Below, piece by piece: positions 24,709 to 33,324 of a stretch of 64,000 nt of DNA; positions within the stretch are counted from its first letter, which is position 1, and each line of letters opens with the position of its first letter. This DNA is from Myxococcus flavus (GTDB lineage: Bacteria; Myxococcota; Myxococcia; Myxococcales; Myxococcaceae). The notes under the pieces are model-generated. The model did not search any database. It worked only from the letters and a program-made list of their open reading frames with translations, and had not been told where the DNA came from. The translations under genes and the position numbers were made by a program. Location of the stretch: contig NZ_CP143624.1 of the NCBI RefSeq assembly GCF_050038885.1, positions 6,014,001-6,078,000 of the forward strand. The letters are read 5' to 3'.

Positions 24709-26669
24709 GGCGTCACGTCCAGGGCCACATCGAGACGACGACCGGCGACCACGTCCACCTCTCGCTGCACGGGAGGCGCACCCGCGCGGCGTGCCGTCAC
24801 CGTGTGTCGCCCATGCTCGACCGCCACCGGGCCGGGCAGTGGCGCGACGCCCACCTCCCGGCCGTCCACGAAGAGCCGCGCGCCCGCGGGAGCGCGGATG
24901 AGCACCTCCGCCTTGCGAGGTGACAACACCACGTCGCGCGTCACCGTCTCTCCCGGGGCGAGGGTCACCTCCTGCTCGACCTCGTCACATAGGGGATTGA
25001 CGAAGCGCAGCCGGTAGGTCCCCGCCGGCAGCGAGAGTTCGCGCACGCGAGGCGTGTAGCCTTGGCTTTCTCCGTTCACGAACACCTCTGCCCACGGACG
25101 CGCCGTCACCTTCAGCAGGGCGGGATGCGCGGGAACGGCCGTTTCCATGTCCGGCCTTGGCGTCGGTACCGAGATTGGCGTGGCCCCTGTGGACTCGGCA
25201 CCCGCGGAGTGACCTGTCGGCAAGGCCGATACGGCCCGCTTCGCGGAATCCGTCCCCTCCGAGCGTCTTTTCGAAACGGATGGCCGGACCGGCTTCACCA
25301 CGGCACTGTCCGACGAGGGCTCTGACGGCACGAAGTCCTCGGCTGGCTTCGTGGCGTCACTTTCCACCAAGGGCTCGGCGTTCCGGGATGTGTCCAACTG
25401 GCGGGGGGCCGTGCTCGGAGGCGGCCTCTCCTGGCCCGTGGGCGAAGGTGCATGACCGCGTTCGCCGGTGGAGGTGCCGTCAATGGTCGCCGGTTCCGGG
25501 GACACCTTCCCTGGCGGGGACGCCTCACTGCGTGGTGTCTTCTCGCCTTCGGGGCCCTGGTGGTGCGACCACGCCCACCCCATCGCCGCGCAGAGCACGA
25601 GCCCCGCGCCGATGGCGCCAGCCCTCCAGCCGGAACGCCTCGGCCGCTCACGTAACAGCGCCATCACCTCGGCGGACGTCGGCTCCAGCATCAACGCGGC
25701 GTTGAGGACCTTCGCGGCCCTCGCGCCCTCGCCGCGAACCAGCAGCCCGCGCCCTTCCTCCAGCAACCGCTCGAAGCGAGCCCGACGCCATCGGCTGGCA
25801 CGGGCCATCGGGTCTCCGAGGAACGCCCGAGCCACGTCGGCAGGCGGGCCGACCTCCCGCTGGAGCAGTGTCTCCAACGCCAACGCCAGCTCGGCCCCGT
25901 CGCGCGGCCTGTCCCGCGCATCCTTCGCCAGACACCGCGCGACCAGCGCCGCCAGGGGCTCGGGTGTGCCTGGCACCACCTCCGTCAGTGGCGGTGCATC
26001 CTTCGTCATCACCGACGCGGCCAGGTGCGCCGCGCCCTTGCCCGCGTGCGGGGTGGTACCCGAGCACAGCTCGAACAGGATGACACCCACCGCGTACACA
26101 TCCGAGGCGGGGGAGTACGCCCCCGTATCGATGCGCTCCGGCGCCATGTATGGCAGCGAGCCTGTCACCGCCCCGGTGCTGGTGAGGCGCTCCTGGTCCT
26201 CCAGCGCGGCGAGCCCGAAGTCCGCCAGCTTCAGCGGCCCTCCTTCCGCCACCAGCACGTTGTCGGGCTTCACGTCACGGTGGACGATGCCGCGCGCGTG
26301 CGCCGCCGCGAGCGCCCGGGCGAGCTCCCAGCCCAACACCATCACCGCCTCGGCCGGCACCGGCGATAGCCTCCCGGCCAGCGCGCGGAGGTCCTCGCCC
26401 CGCACCCACTCGCAGACAAGGAACGGGCCATGGGCCTCATCCTCGCCGTAGTCATGGACATCCAGGACGTTGGGATGATGGAGCGAGGCGGCCAGCTCGG
26501 CCTCCCGCCGGAATCGCTCCGTGCGACCCGTGCCGCCTCCCGGGTGCATCCGTTTCAGCGCTACCGGGCGCGACAGCCTCAGGTCCGTGGCCAGGAAGAC
26601 CGTCGCCATTCCCCCACGCCCCAACTCCCGTTCGAGTCGGTAGCGGCCCGCAAGCACCTCACCCGTCAT
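24705..26669 (-). CDS. Ser/Thr protein kinase with C-terminal PEGA domains
   Basis: 654 residues from the ATG at 26669. The kinase domain (about 8-275) is complete: GRGGMATVF glycine loop, VALKRM lysine, IVHRDVKPDN catalytic loop, LADFGLAAL and GSLPYMAPERI. A single transmembrane helix (GAIGAGLVLCAAMGWAWS) is near residue 350. A long low-complexity Pro/Ser/Thr/Glu linker follows. Two PEGA-type beta repeats form the C-terminus (VTARPWAEVFVNGESQGYTP and APAGARLFVDGREVGVAPLP). This is the usual myxobacterial receptor-kinase layout with the PEGA part outside the cytoplasm. It overlaps the TPR-like gene by 4 bp. The open frame upstream of 26669 has no coding character. Confidence 0.92.
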   Translation of the reverse strand: MTGEVLAGRYRLERELGRGGMATVFLATDLRLSRPVALKRMHPGGGTGRTERFRREAELAASLHHPNVLDVHDYGEDEAHGPFLVCEWVRGEDLRALAGRLSPVPAEAVMVLGWELARALAAAHARGIVHRDVKPDNVLVAEGGPLKLADFGLAALEDQERLTSTGAVTGSLPYMAPERIDTGAYSPASDVYAVGVILFELCSGTTPHAGKGAAHLAASVMTKDAPPLTEVVPGTPEPLAALVARCLAKDARDRPRDGAELALALETLLQREVGPPADVARAFLGDPMARASRWRRARFERLLEEGRGLLVRGEGARAAKVLNAALMLEPTSAEVMALLRERPRRSGWRAGAIGAGLVLCAAMGWAWSHHQGPEGEKTPRSEASPPGKVSPEPATIDGTSTGERGHAPSPTGQERPPPSTAPRQLDTSRNAEPLVESDATKPAEDFVPSEPSSDSAVVKPVRPSVSKRRSEGTDSAKRAVSALPTGHSAGAESTGATPISVPTPRPDMETAVPAHPALLKVTARPWAEVFVNGESQGYTPRVRELSLPAGTYRLRFVNPLCDEVEQEVTLAPGETVTRDVVLSPRKAEVLIRAPAGARLFVDGREVGVAPLPGPVAVEHGRHTVTARRAGAPPVQREVDVVAGRRLDVALDVTP

Positions 26670-26722
26670 CACCCGGGCATTCTCCGGGAGCGCGGTCCTG
26701 CGAGCAACCCGGCAGATGACAG

Positions 26723-27826
26723 CTACAGCCGACAGGCCCGCGTGTCCCCCACCGGTTCGCAGGCGCCCGTCGCCCCTCCGGGGCAGTCCCGGTCCAGCCG
26801 GCAGGGCTGCCGGCACCGGAGCGCCGCCCCCGACGACAGGCACACACTACAGGGCGCGCAGTCCATCGAGTTCTCGCAAACCTCGCCCACCGACGCTGGG
26901 GTGCCCGAGCACGCCTGCACGCACACCCCATCCGGAGCACACTGATAGCCTGCTTCGCAGAGGCCAGTCCCCGGGTTGCACCGTTCCTCGCACCGCATTC
27001 GCTCCCTGGGGCAGTGGGCGAAGTCGGAGCACTCGAATGAGTCCCTGCACGGCTCTCCGAGCCGAGGTCCCACGACGCATTGCGCATTCGTGCACCGCCG
27101 CCCATCGCGACACGTGAAGTCCGTCGAGCACGCCAGCGTGCACGTTCCGTCTACACAGGCCGCCGCGGCATCCGCGCACTCGCACGGCCGTGTACAGGTT
27201 CCTCCCACAGGCACCGTGCTCGAGCATCCCGCGTCCGGCGGCCCACACCCTGTCCCGGTGCAGCCGGCATCCGGCGCCTCGCAGCCTGGTCCCGTGCAGC
27301 CGCCGTCCGGCGTTCCACATCCCGAACCCGTGCACCCTCCGTCGGGGACCTCACACCCCGCGCCCGTACAGCCGCCATCCGGTACCTCGCACGCCGCGCC
27401 CGTACAGCCCCCATCCGTAGCCGTCGTCACCGGAACACAGGCACTCAGGGGCCCGGATGAATCGGGCACGGGGCCACAGCCGTACCCCGGCCGGGCACAG
27501 GCCTCGCCACAGGTCCGCAGGCACTGCCCCAGCTCCGTCGCGCACACGCTTCCTTCCGGGCAGGGCGTCACCTCGGAGCACGCCAGCAGGCAATACCCGC
27601 CCGGAAAGCCCGTGCCGCAGGTGAGCCCCGGACCGCATGCCGTGTCCGCGCCACAGGCCTCCCCAATCCGCTCCGTGGCCACGGGCTCGCAGTCACCTTG
27701 TACGCAGACGTGCCCCTGGGGACAGCCCTCGGGCTCGTCGCAGCGGATTCGGATGTCGAGCGGACAGCCCGGCGCGACGAGCAGCACCAGCGCGGGCAGC
27801 AACGAGAGCAGGAGGAGTCGGCGCAT
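26723..27826 (-). CDS. Cys-rich lipoprotein with 12-residue tandem repeats
   Basis: 367 residues. A lipoprotein signal peptide MRRLLLLSLLPALVLLVAPGC is followed by many Cys-rich modules of the type CPQGHVCVQGDCEP, CRDGRRCTNAQC and CPRERMRCEERC, common in myxobacterial surface proteins. Residues 138-203 are six tandem repeats of DGGCTGxxCxxP. The protein is probably an outer-membrane, disulfide-rich adhesive or sensory protein. The start at 27826 is chosen for the signal peptide; the ribosome binding site is weak. It ends 53 bp before the kinase gene, suggesting one transcriptional unit. Confidence 0.85.
   Translation of the reverse strand: MRRLLLLSLLPALVLLVAPGCPLDIRIRCDEPEGCPQGHVCVQGDCEPVATERIGEACGADTACGPGLTCGTGFPGGYCLLACSEVTPCPEGSVCATELGQCLRTCGEACARPGYGCGPVPDSSGPLSACVPVTTATDGGCTGAACEVPDGGCTGAGCEVPDGGCTGSGCGTPDGGCTGPGCEAPDAGCTGTGCGPPDAGCSSTVPVGGTCTRPCECADAAAACVDGTCTLACSTDFTCRDGRRCTNAQCVVGPRLGEPCRDSFECSDFAHCPRERMRCEERCNPGTGLCEAGYQCAPDGVCVQACSGTPASVGEVCENSMDCAPCSVCLSSGAALRCRQPCRLDRDCPGGATGACEPVGDTRACRL
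27218..27415 (-). repeat. 36-bp tandem repeats coding DGGCTGxxCxxP
   Basis: Six tandem units of about 36 bp in the Cys-rich lipoprotein gene encode near-identical 12-residue repeats (AACEVP, AGCEVP, SGCGTP, PGCEAP, TGCGPP in the variable halves). Units are in frame, so copy-number change would lengthen or shorten the protein without breaking it. Confidence 0.8.
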
Positions 27827-27940
27827 CACCAAGGCCCGGGCGACTCTAGGCGGAGGCATGCTCGAAGCGCACCCCCCTCTACAACGCCAGGGGCCCCGTG
27901 CTCCCTGGCGGGGGAACACGGGGCCGCGTTTGTCCGCCAA

Positions 27941-28672
27941 TTAGATGCAGGCGCCCATGGTGCCCGGCGCCGCGAAGCACTGGCCGCTCTGGCAGTGGGC
28001 GTTCTCAGTGCACGGGAAGCCGAAGCCACCCGGGCTGCAGAAGCCGAGGACCGAGCCGGTGAAGGGCTTCACACAGCTCCACGAAGAGGGGCAGTTCGAG
28101 TTGTCGGCGCAGAGCCCCTGCATGCAGAAGCGGCCCTTGTTGGGCAGGTAGCCGTCGTTGCACACCGCGCCGCCCAGGCCCGTGGGGCACACGCCGTCCT
28201 CGGGGCACGGCGGGAAGCTGGCGCAGTACGGCTGCTGCGAGCCCTGGTCACCGGCGTCCAGGCACACCGCATAGGTGTCGCAGCCGTCGTTGAAGTCGCT
28301 GGTGTTCGGGTTGCACGAGGGCGGGTTTGCCGGAGGCGCCAGGCTGCACAGGCCCTCGATGCAGACCTGGTTGCTCTGGCATTGGCTGTTGGAGCTGCAG
28401 GTCGACACCGTCTTGTTCTTGCAATAGGAGACGAGCGTGGCCGTGTCCTCGGTATCGCAGTACTGGTCCTCCGCGCAGTCCGCGTTCGACTGACAGCCGA
28501 GGGCACACAGGCCGTTGAAGCAGAACTGCCCGGAGGGACAGGGCTTGCTCGTGCTGCACAGTCCCGCGCCATGCTCGCTGGGGTCCCCGTCGGGCCCCTC
28601 GTCGTCGTCCTTCGTGCTGCCGCAACCGATGGCCGTGAGCGCCAGGAACAATCCCATCACCACATGCTTCAT
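27941..28672 (-). CDS. Cys-rich lipoprotein
   Basis: 243 residues. The signal peptide MKHVVMGLFLALTAIGCGS ends in a lipobox (Cys17). The mature part has an acidic linker (KDDDEGPDGDPSEHG), then about a dozen cysteine pairs in modules such as CPSGQFCFNGLCALGC, ADCAEDQYC, CQSNQVCIEGLC and CTENAHCQSGQCF, like the Dickkopf/EGF-type repeats of myxobacterial surface proteins. GGAGA lies 5 nt before the ATG. It is 114 bp upstream of the repeat-bearing lipoprotein and shares its module type, so the two are likely related in function. Confidence 0.85.
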   Translation of the reverse strand: MKHVVMGLFLALTAIGCGSTKDDDEGPDGDPSEHGAGLCSTSKPCPSGQFCFNGLCALGCQSNADCAEDQYCDTEDTATLVSYCKNKTVSTCSSNSQCQSNQVCIEGLCSLAPPANPPSCNPNTSDFNDGCDTYAVCLDAGDQGSQQPYCASFPPCPEDGVCPTGLGGAVCNDGYLPNKGRFCMQGLCADNSNCPSSWSCVKPFTGSVLGFCSPGGFGFPCTENAHCQSGQCFAAPGTMGACI

Positions 28673-28839
28673 TTTCGTCTCCGAGAGGTTCATCTGCACC
28701 GTGGCGGCTCTCCGCCAACGTGCGATGGGCAACACCAGAGCAACGTGCGTGCCCAGGCCTCGTGAGACATCGAATTGCCCCGATTTCATGGGGTTGCATG
28801 ACGCCCCGGGCCCTCCGGGCATCTGTCGCCGGGGGAAAC

Positions 28840-28855
28840 GTGCCAGGACTGGCAC
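28840..28855. promoter_or_regulatory. Perfect inverted repeat upstream of the Cys-rich lipoprotein gene
   Basis: GTGCCAG-GA-CTGGCAC is a perfect 7-bp inverted repeat between the end of the sigma54-type activator gene and the start of the lipoprotein gene. It could be an operator, or a short transcription terminator of the activator gene. Confidence 0.4.
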
Positions 28856-28885
28856 GCGGACGGGCCCTCCCGAGGAGGTGGCGTG

Positions 28886-30631
28886 TCAGTCCCCCTCGCC
28901 CAGGTAGCGGAACAGCGAGCGAAGACCGATGCCCAGCGCCGCCGCCGCGTCCTTCTTGCTGCCGCCGCAGCGGGCAATCGCCTCCCGCACGTAGCGCTGG
29001 ACGAACGCCTCCCGCGCCTCCTCCAGGGGAACCATGGGCGCGGCGTCTCCGCCCAGCTCCAGGTCCTCGGGGCGCAGCAGCTCGTCCGTCGCCAGCACCG
29101 CCGCTCGACGCACGCGTGAGGCCAGCTCTCGCACGTTGCCGGGGAAGGGGTGCCCACGCAGCGCCTCCGCGGCCTTCTGCGTGAAGCCTCGCGCCTTGCG
29201 CGCCTCCTGCTTCAACACATGGTGGGCGATGAGCAGCACGTCCTCGCCGCGCTCTCGCAGCGGCGGCACGTCCACGCGAACCTCCTCCAGACGGAAGCGC
29301 AGGTCCGCGCGGAAGGTGCCCCGCCGCACCGCATCTTCCAAGGGCACGTGGGTCGCGGACACCACGCGTACGTCCACCTTGCGCGGCTGGTGTTCGCCCA
29401 GCCGGGTAACCTCGCGCTCCTGCACCACGCGCAGCAGCCGCGTCTGGAGTGACAGCGGCATGTCCCCAATCTCATCCAGGAAGAGGGTGCCACCGTCGGC
29501 TGCTTCCACGAGCCCCGCCCGCTCAGTGCCCGCGCCGGTGAACGCGCCACGCGCATGGCCGAACAGTTCGCGCTCGATGAGGCTCTCCGGCAGCGCCGCG
29601 CAGTTGATGGCCACCAGCCGGCCGCGCCGCCCGCTGCGCCGGTGGAGTGCCCGCGCCACCAGCTCCTTGCCCGTCCCTGTCTCGCCTTCGATAAGGACGT
29701 TGAGCGGCGTGGGCCCCAGTCGCTCCACCTGCCGGTACAGGGCACGCATCGAAGGGGACTCGCCGATGAGTCCCTCGAACGTCGCGGCTTCGATGCGGCG
29801 GGTGAGGCCATCCACCTGCGCACGCAGCTCCGTCAATTCGCGCCGGGTTGACAGGAGTAGCGCCGTCAGCCCGGAGAGCGCCATGGCCTCCTCGAGCTCC
29901 ACAGCCGAGAAGGCCGGAGCACCCAACCTCCGCCCCAGGTACACCACGGACAGCGGCACCGGCTCCACGCGCAGCGGCACCACCAGCGCGGAGCCCAGCC
30001 GCAGTGCCTCCATGCTGGGGGCCCTGGCCAGCGCCGCGTCCGCTTCCACATCGGTCACCCGCACCGGTGCTCCCGAGGTCAGCACCCGGTCCACCAGGCT
30101 GTCCACCACCGCCGCGCCGGGCGTGGTGCCCGTGGAACAGAGCACGCGCCGAGGTCCCTCTCGAGAGTCCGCGGCGACGAGGAAGCTCACGTTCGCGCCC
30201 ACCACGTCCGCGAGCCCCCGCATCGCCACCTCCAGCAGCTCCAGTGGGGGACGCTGCACCAGCAGCCGGGAGGACAGCTCCGCGAGCACCGTCACCAGCC
30301 GGCCGTCCTGTCGTCGGGGGGCCGCCTCCGGCGCATCACCCGCGACGGATGCCTCCGCCTCGATGAGCTCCAGCTCCACCGTGCCCACGCGGAAGCGGTC
30401 GCCTGGCTCCAGGGGCGCCAGATCGACGCGCCGCCCTCGCACCCTGATGTCACAGCCCTTGCCTGCCGGGGACACGCTCCAGCCCCGCGCGTCGCGGAAC
30501 AACAGCGCGTGGCTCGGCTTCACGCCGGGCGCCAGGAGCACGGCGTCACAGGTGGCGTCGGAGCCCACGGAGATGACGGGCTTGTCCAAGGGGAGACGGC
30601 GGCCGTCGGGGAGGACCAGGAACTGGGGCAT
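28886..30631 (-). CDS. FHA-GAF-sigma54-interacting transcriptional activator (Fis-type HTH)
   Basis: 581 residues from the ATG at 30631 (a GTG six codons earlier is possible; neither has a clear ribosome binding site). Residues 1-90 are an FHA domain (PVISVGSDATCDAVL, then PSHALLFRDARGWSV), which binds phosphothreonine. A GAF-like domain follows (VVGANVSFLVAADS to VVPLRVEPVPLSVVYL). The AAA+ domain has GETGTGKE (Walker A), GHARGAFTGAGTERAG (the sigma54-contacting loop) and GGTLFLDEIGD (Walker B). The C-terminus is a Fis-type HTH (GGSKKDAAAALGIGLRSLFRYL). It probably links a Ser/Thr kinase, perhaps the PEGA kinase nearby, to sigma54 promoters. Confidence 0.92.
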   Translation of the reverse strand: MPQFLVLPDGRRLPLDKPVISVGSDATCDAVLLAPGVKPSHALLFRDARGWSVSPAGKGCDIRVRGRRVDLAPLEPGDRFRVGTVELELIEAEASVAGDAPEAAPRRQDGRLVTVLAELSSRLLVQRPPLELLEVAMRGLADVVGANVSFLVAADSREGPRRVLCSTGTTPGAAVVDSLVDRVLTSGAPVRVTDVEADAALARAPSMEALRLGSALVVPLRVEPVPLSVVYLGRRLGAPAFSAVELEEAMALSGLTALLLSTRRELTELRAQVDGLTRRIEAATFEGLIGESPSMRALYRQVERLGPTPLNVLIEGETGTGKELVARALHRRSGRRGRLVAINCAALPESLIERELFGHARGAFTGAGTERAGLVEAADGGTLFLDEIGDMPLSLQTRLLRVVQEREVTRLGEHQPRKVDVRVVSATHVPLEDAVRRGTFRADLRFRLEEVRVDVPPLRERGEDVLLIAHHVLKQEARKARGFTQKAAEALRGHPFPGNVRELASRVRRAAVLATDELLRPEDLELGGDAAPMVPLEEAREAFVQRYVREAIARCGGSKKDAAAALGIGLRSLFRYLGEGD

Positions 30632-30649
30632 GGCGGGAGCGGATGACAC

Positions 30650-31039
30650 TGCCGCATATCAGGAATGCGTGAGGCGTGCGCGTGCGGGGCCCGGAAGGAG
30701 CGTCCCAAAGAGGTGGCCCATGGCCGTCGCCCTGAGCAATGGCGTCTTGAAACGCGCAACTGGATGCCGGGGAGCGCCGACCGCCTCGGCCTCTCTCCGG
30801 TTCTCACTCCGGCTGCGCCGGAGATGAAGCGCATCGGCCGAATTCTCTCAAACGGCAATGGCTTTGATGCTCGCCGGTGCTGCGTCAACGATCGTCGTCG
30901 TTTTTCGCGGCCCGCTTCCACCCCAGCAAGGTGCATGGAGAAGAGCTGGCGCTGACACGCGTTCTTGCCATGCCACTGCGCGGCCCGGGTCGTGATGAGA
31001 CACGGTCCGAGCTCGAACGCCACTTCCACCGGCTTCCAC
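30650..31039. other. 390-bp stretch without a recognised gene
   Basis: Only short shadow frames are present between the sigma54-type activator and the deacetylase stop codon. I see no RNA gene, operator or terminator that I could support. Confidence 0.4.
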
Positions 31040-32851
31040 TCAGCGCCTCCTCGCCCGCGAACGCGAGAGGGCGTAGAGGCCGGCGGTTACCGCGAGCCAC
31101 AGGGGCCCCGTCCCCGTGCCCTCGCATCCGCCACAGCCTCCGCTCTCGACCCCCGCCTGCACGCCACCGAGGTCCTCCTCGGGAGGCGTCTCTCCGGGAA
31201 GCTGCACGTCGGGAGGTTGCTCCTCGGGTGGCGTCTCCCCGGTGCCGGGCGGTGAGGACACGGCCACGATGCGGAAGGGCGCGTCGCTTACGTCAGCAAT
31301 CGTCCCGTCGTCTGTGCTGGCGATGCGCAGCATCGCCTCCTGGCTCGGCACGTCGGGCACGTGCCAGATGAAGCGTCCCGTGTTCTCCACCGAGGTGGCC
31401 ACCGGCACCCAGCTGGCGCTCCCATTCGGGGAGTACGCCACGTCCAGCGCGCGCACGTCGCCGTGCGTGGACCACTTCACCTCCACCTCCTGGCCGACAA
31501 CGAATTCCTCTCCGCCGGCCGGTGCGTCCAGCACCAGGCGCCCCGCGGGCGCCGTCGTCTCGGTCAGCCCGAAGTCGTCCACCAGCGCCCAACCCGCCCC
31601 CTCCAGGGCGACGCCCACGCTCAGGCCACTCGCGTCGGCCGGCAACGCGATGGGCAGCTCCCACGTCGCCTCCGTCCAGGCTTCCGCGGGCGGCAGGCTC
31701 GGACCGCGCTCCCACTCCCTCCACGTCCCATCCGTCCCCTTCATGGCCGCCTCCAGGTGAAGCGGCGTGCTGGAGCGATACCAGACGTTCACCCGCACCC
31801 CACGCCCTGGCGTGACGGTTGGGGCACAGGTGCCGTCATCGCGCAGCACCTGGAGCGAGGCGGCACCCCCGGACGCGTCCATGCGCTCGAGCCGATAGGC
31901 CCAGACGCCGCTGTGCGCCTCGGCCGAGCGCTCGGTGCGCACGGCGCCTCCATGGGCGGGGCCCAGCTGCCAGCAGTCGGGCACCCCATCGCCGTTCACC
32001 TCGTCCTCGAGCGAGGGATTCTTCAGCGCGGCCGTGGGCGCCTGGGGAGAGGGATGCACCGCGGGCTGCGCCGCTCCGCCCATGACGTCCTGCACCGTGC
32101 GCACCTCCGTGCCCAGCGGTGCACGCTGCGACAGCCACCCCATGAACTCCCGGAGGACGTCGGTCTGCACGCAGTAGGTGTACTTGGTGCATTCCGGCGC
32201 CACGTAGTGGAAGACGATGACCACCCAGCCGCCCCCCGCGGCCTCCGCAGTGGTGACCCACGCCTGCAACTGCTCCAGCCCATCGTCGCGCGTCACCGTG
32301 GCAGGCGTGCGGATTTCGTAGGGGTCAAAGGGCGGGATGCTCTCTCCCGGGGGGCAGGAACCACAGGTGTCCGCCAGGCCGCGCACGTCGCGCGCGGAGG
32401 TGTAGCCGCACGCCGCTGCCGTCTGGTTCACCACCGCATCGTTGGAGCCGAAGGGGAAGGCGAGGGACGTGGGCGAGAAGCCCCAGCTGAGCAGCCGCAG
32501 TCGGTCCTCGCAAACCGACTGTCGCTGGGACTCGGGCGGCAGGGTCGCCAGCTCATCGTGCTGCAGCGTGTGTCCTCCGATGTCGTGTCCGGCCGCGGCC
32601 AGGCGGCGCAAGTCATCGAGGTTCATGTAGCCCGTCTGGCCTGTCCGCCCGCTGATGATGAAGAAGGTCGCCTTCAGCCCCGAGGCCGAGAGCATGTCCA
32701 ATACCTGTCGCTGCTCCTCGAGCCCGTCGTCGAAGGCCAGTGTGACGACCGTCCGCGCCTTGGGCGCCTCCGCCCGCGCCCCCGCACTCCACACCGTCAG
32801 CGTCATGGCGAGGAGGCAGGTGCCTGCCCGCGCATTGAGCCTTGCTCGCAT
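31040..32851 (-). CDS. CE4 polysaccharide deacetylase with MYXO-CTERM-like tail
   Basis: 603 residues. A signal peptide (MRARLNARAGTCLLAMTLTVWSAGARA) precedes a NodB-homology domain (about 35-240): TLAFDDGLEEQ with the catalytic and metal Asp pair, GGHTLQHDEL with the metal His pair, and WVVIVFHYVAPE. The middle (about 280-400) is a carbohydrate-binding-like beta domain and the next 100 residues an Ig-like domain (RLVLDAPAGGEEFVVGQEVEVKW). A Pro/Glu linker leads to CGGCEGTGTGPLWLAVTAGLYALSRSRARRR-type tail elements: Cys motif, helix and Arg cluster, the MYXO-CTERM surface-sorting signal. The enzyme removes acetyl groups from N-acetylated polysaccharides. GGGGAGGGG precedes the ATG. Confidence 0.88.
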   Translation of the reverse strand: MRARLNARAGTCLLAMTLTVWSAGARAEAPKARTVVTLAFDDGLEEQRQVLDMLSASGLKATFFIISGRTGQTGYMNLDDLRRLAAAGHDIGGHTLQHDELATLPPESQRQSVCEDRLRLLSWGFSPTSLAFPFGSNDAVVNQTAAACGYTSARDVRGLADTCGSCPPGESIPPFDPYEIRTPATVTRDDGLEQLQAWVTTAEAAGGGWVVIVFHYVAPECTKYTYCVQTDVLREFMGWLSQRAPLGTEVRTVQDVMGGAAQPAVHPSPQAPTAALKNPSLEDEVNGDGVPDCWQLGPAHGGAVRTERSAEAHSGVWAYRLERMDASGGAASLQVLRDDGTCAPTVTPGRGVRVNVWYRSSTPLHLEAAMKGTDGTWREWERGPSLPPAEAWTEATWELPIALPADASGLSVGVALEGAGWALVDDFGLTETTAPAGRLVLDAPAGGEEFVVGQEVEVKWSTHGDVRALDVAYSPNGSASWVPVATSVENTGRFIWHVPDVPSQEAMLRIASTDDGTIADVSDAPFRIVAVSSPPGTGETPPEEQPPDVQLPGETPPEEDLGGVQAGVESGGCGGCEGTGTGPLWLAVTAGLYALSRSRARRR

Positions 32852-33324
32852 GTCCCCTCCCCGTGCCTCAGGCCACGACGCTCCCCTGCGCGACGGGCCC
32901 TCCTCCGTCCTGCCCCCTCACGTTTGCGACCGGGCGGCCACGGCGCAACCGCCGTACTTCCGCGAGGGCGAAGGGGAGCACGCGCTGGCGCGCTGCCCAG
33001 CCCCTCCCGTCGGACCTGGATGACGGCCGCTCTGGCCAAGAGAGGCGGGCAAGGGGAAGCCGTCCCGATGCGGTGCGACAGCGCGGCGAAGCACGCCTCC
33101 GTGAACATCCGCCCTGAGAATGATTCCGAAGACGAGTGGGGGAGGGGGCTCCATACGCCCCTACCAGGACCGTGCGGTCCCCCACGCCTCCGGGCCGGGC
33201 CGATTGTCCTCTACAGTGGGAATTCTGGTGTAATCGTCACTAAATTGAATTTCTGGCAGGCGCGCACGTCAGGGCGAGTCCGCTCATTCCAGCGCGGACC
33301 ACTCCCTCTCTTGGAGACCCCTCG
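32852..33324. other. Divergent intergenic region
   Basis: 473 bp between the deacetylase and the propeller lipoprotein gene. The last 120 bp contain an AT-richer segment (about 33200-33260) that probably holds the rightward promoter. No ORF or operator is supported. Confidence 0.4.

Noticed and set aside
24402..25017. Plus-strand frames opposite the kinase and TPR-like genes.
   Set aside because: Arg/Pro/Ala-rich composition typical of shadow frames; the minus-strand genes have complete domains.
28840..28860. Possible sigma54 promoter (TGGCAC) before the Cys-rich lipoprotein gene.
   Set aside because: A TGGCAC occurs in each arm of the palindrome but the TTGC element is absent at the required spacing on either strand.
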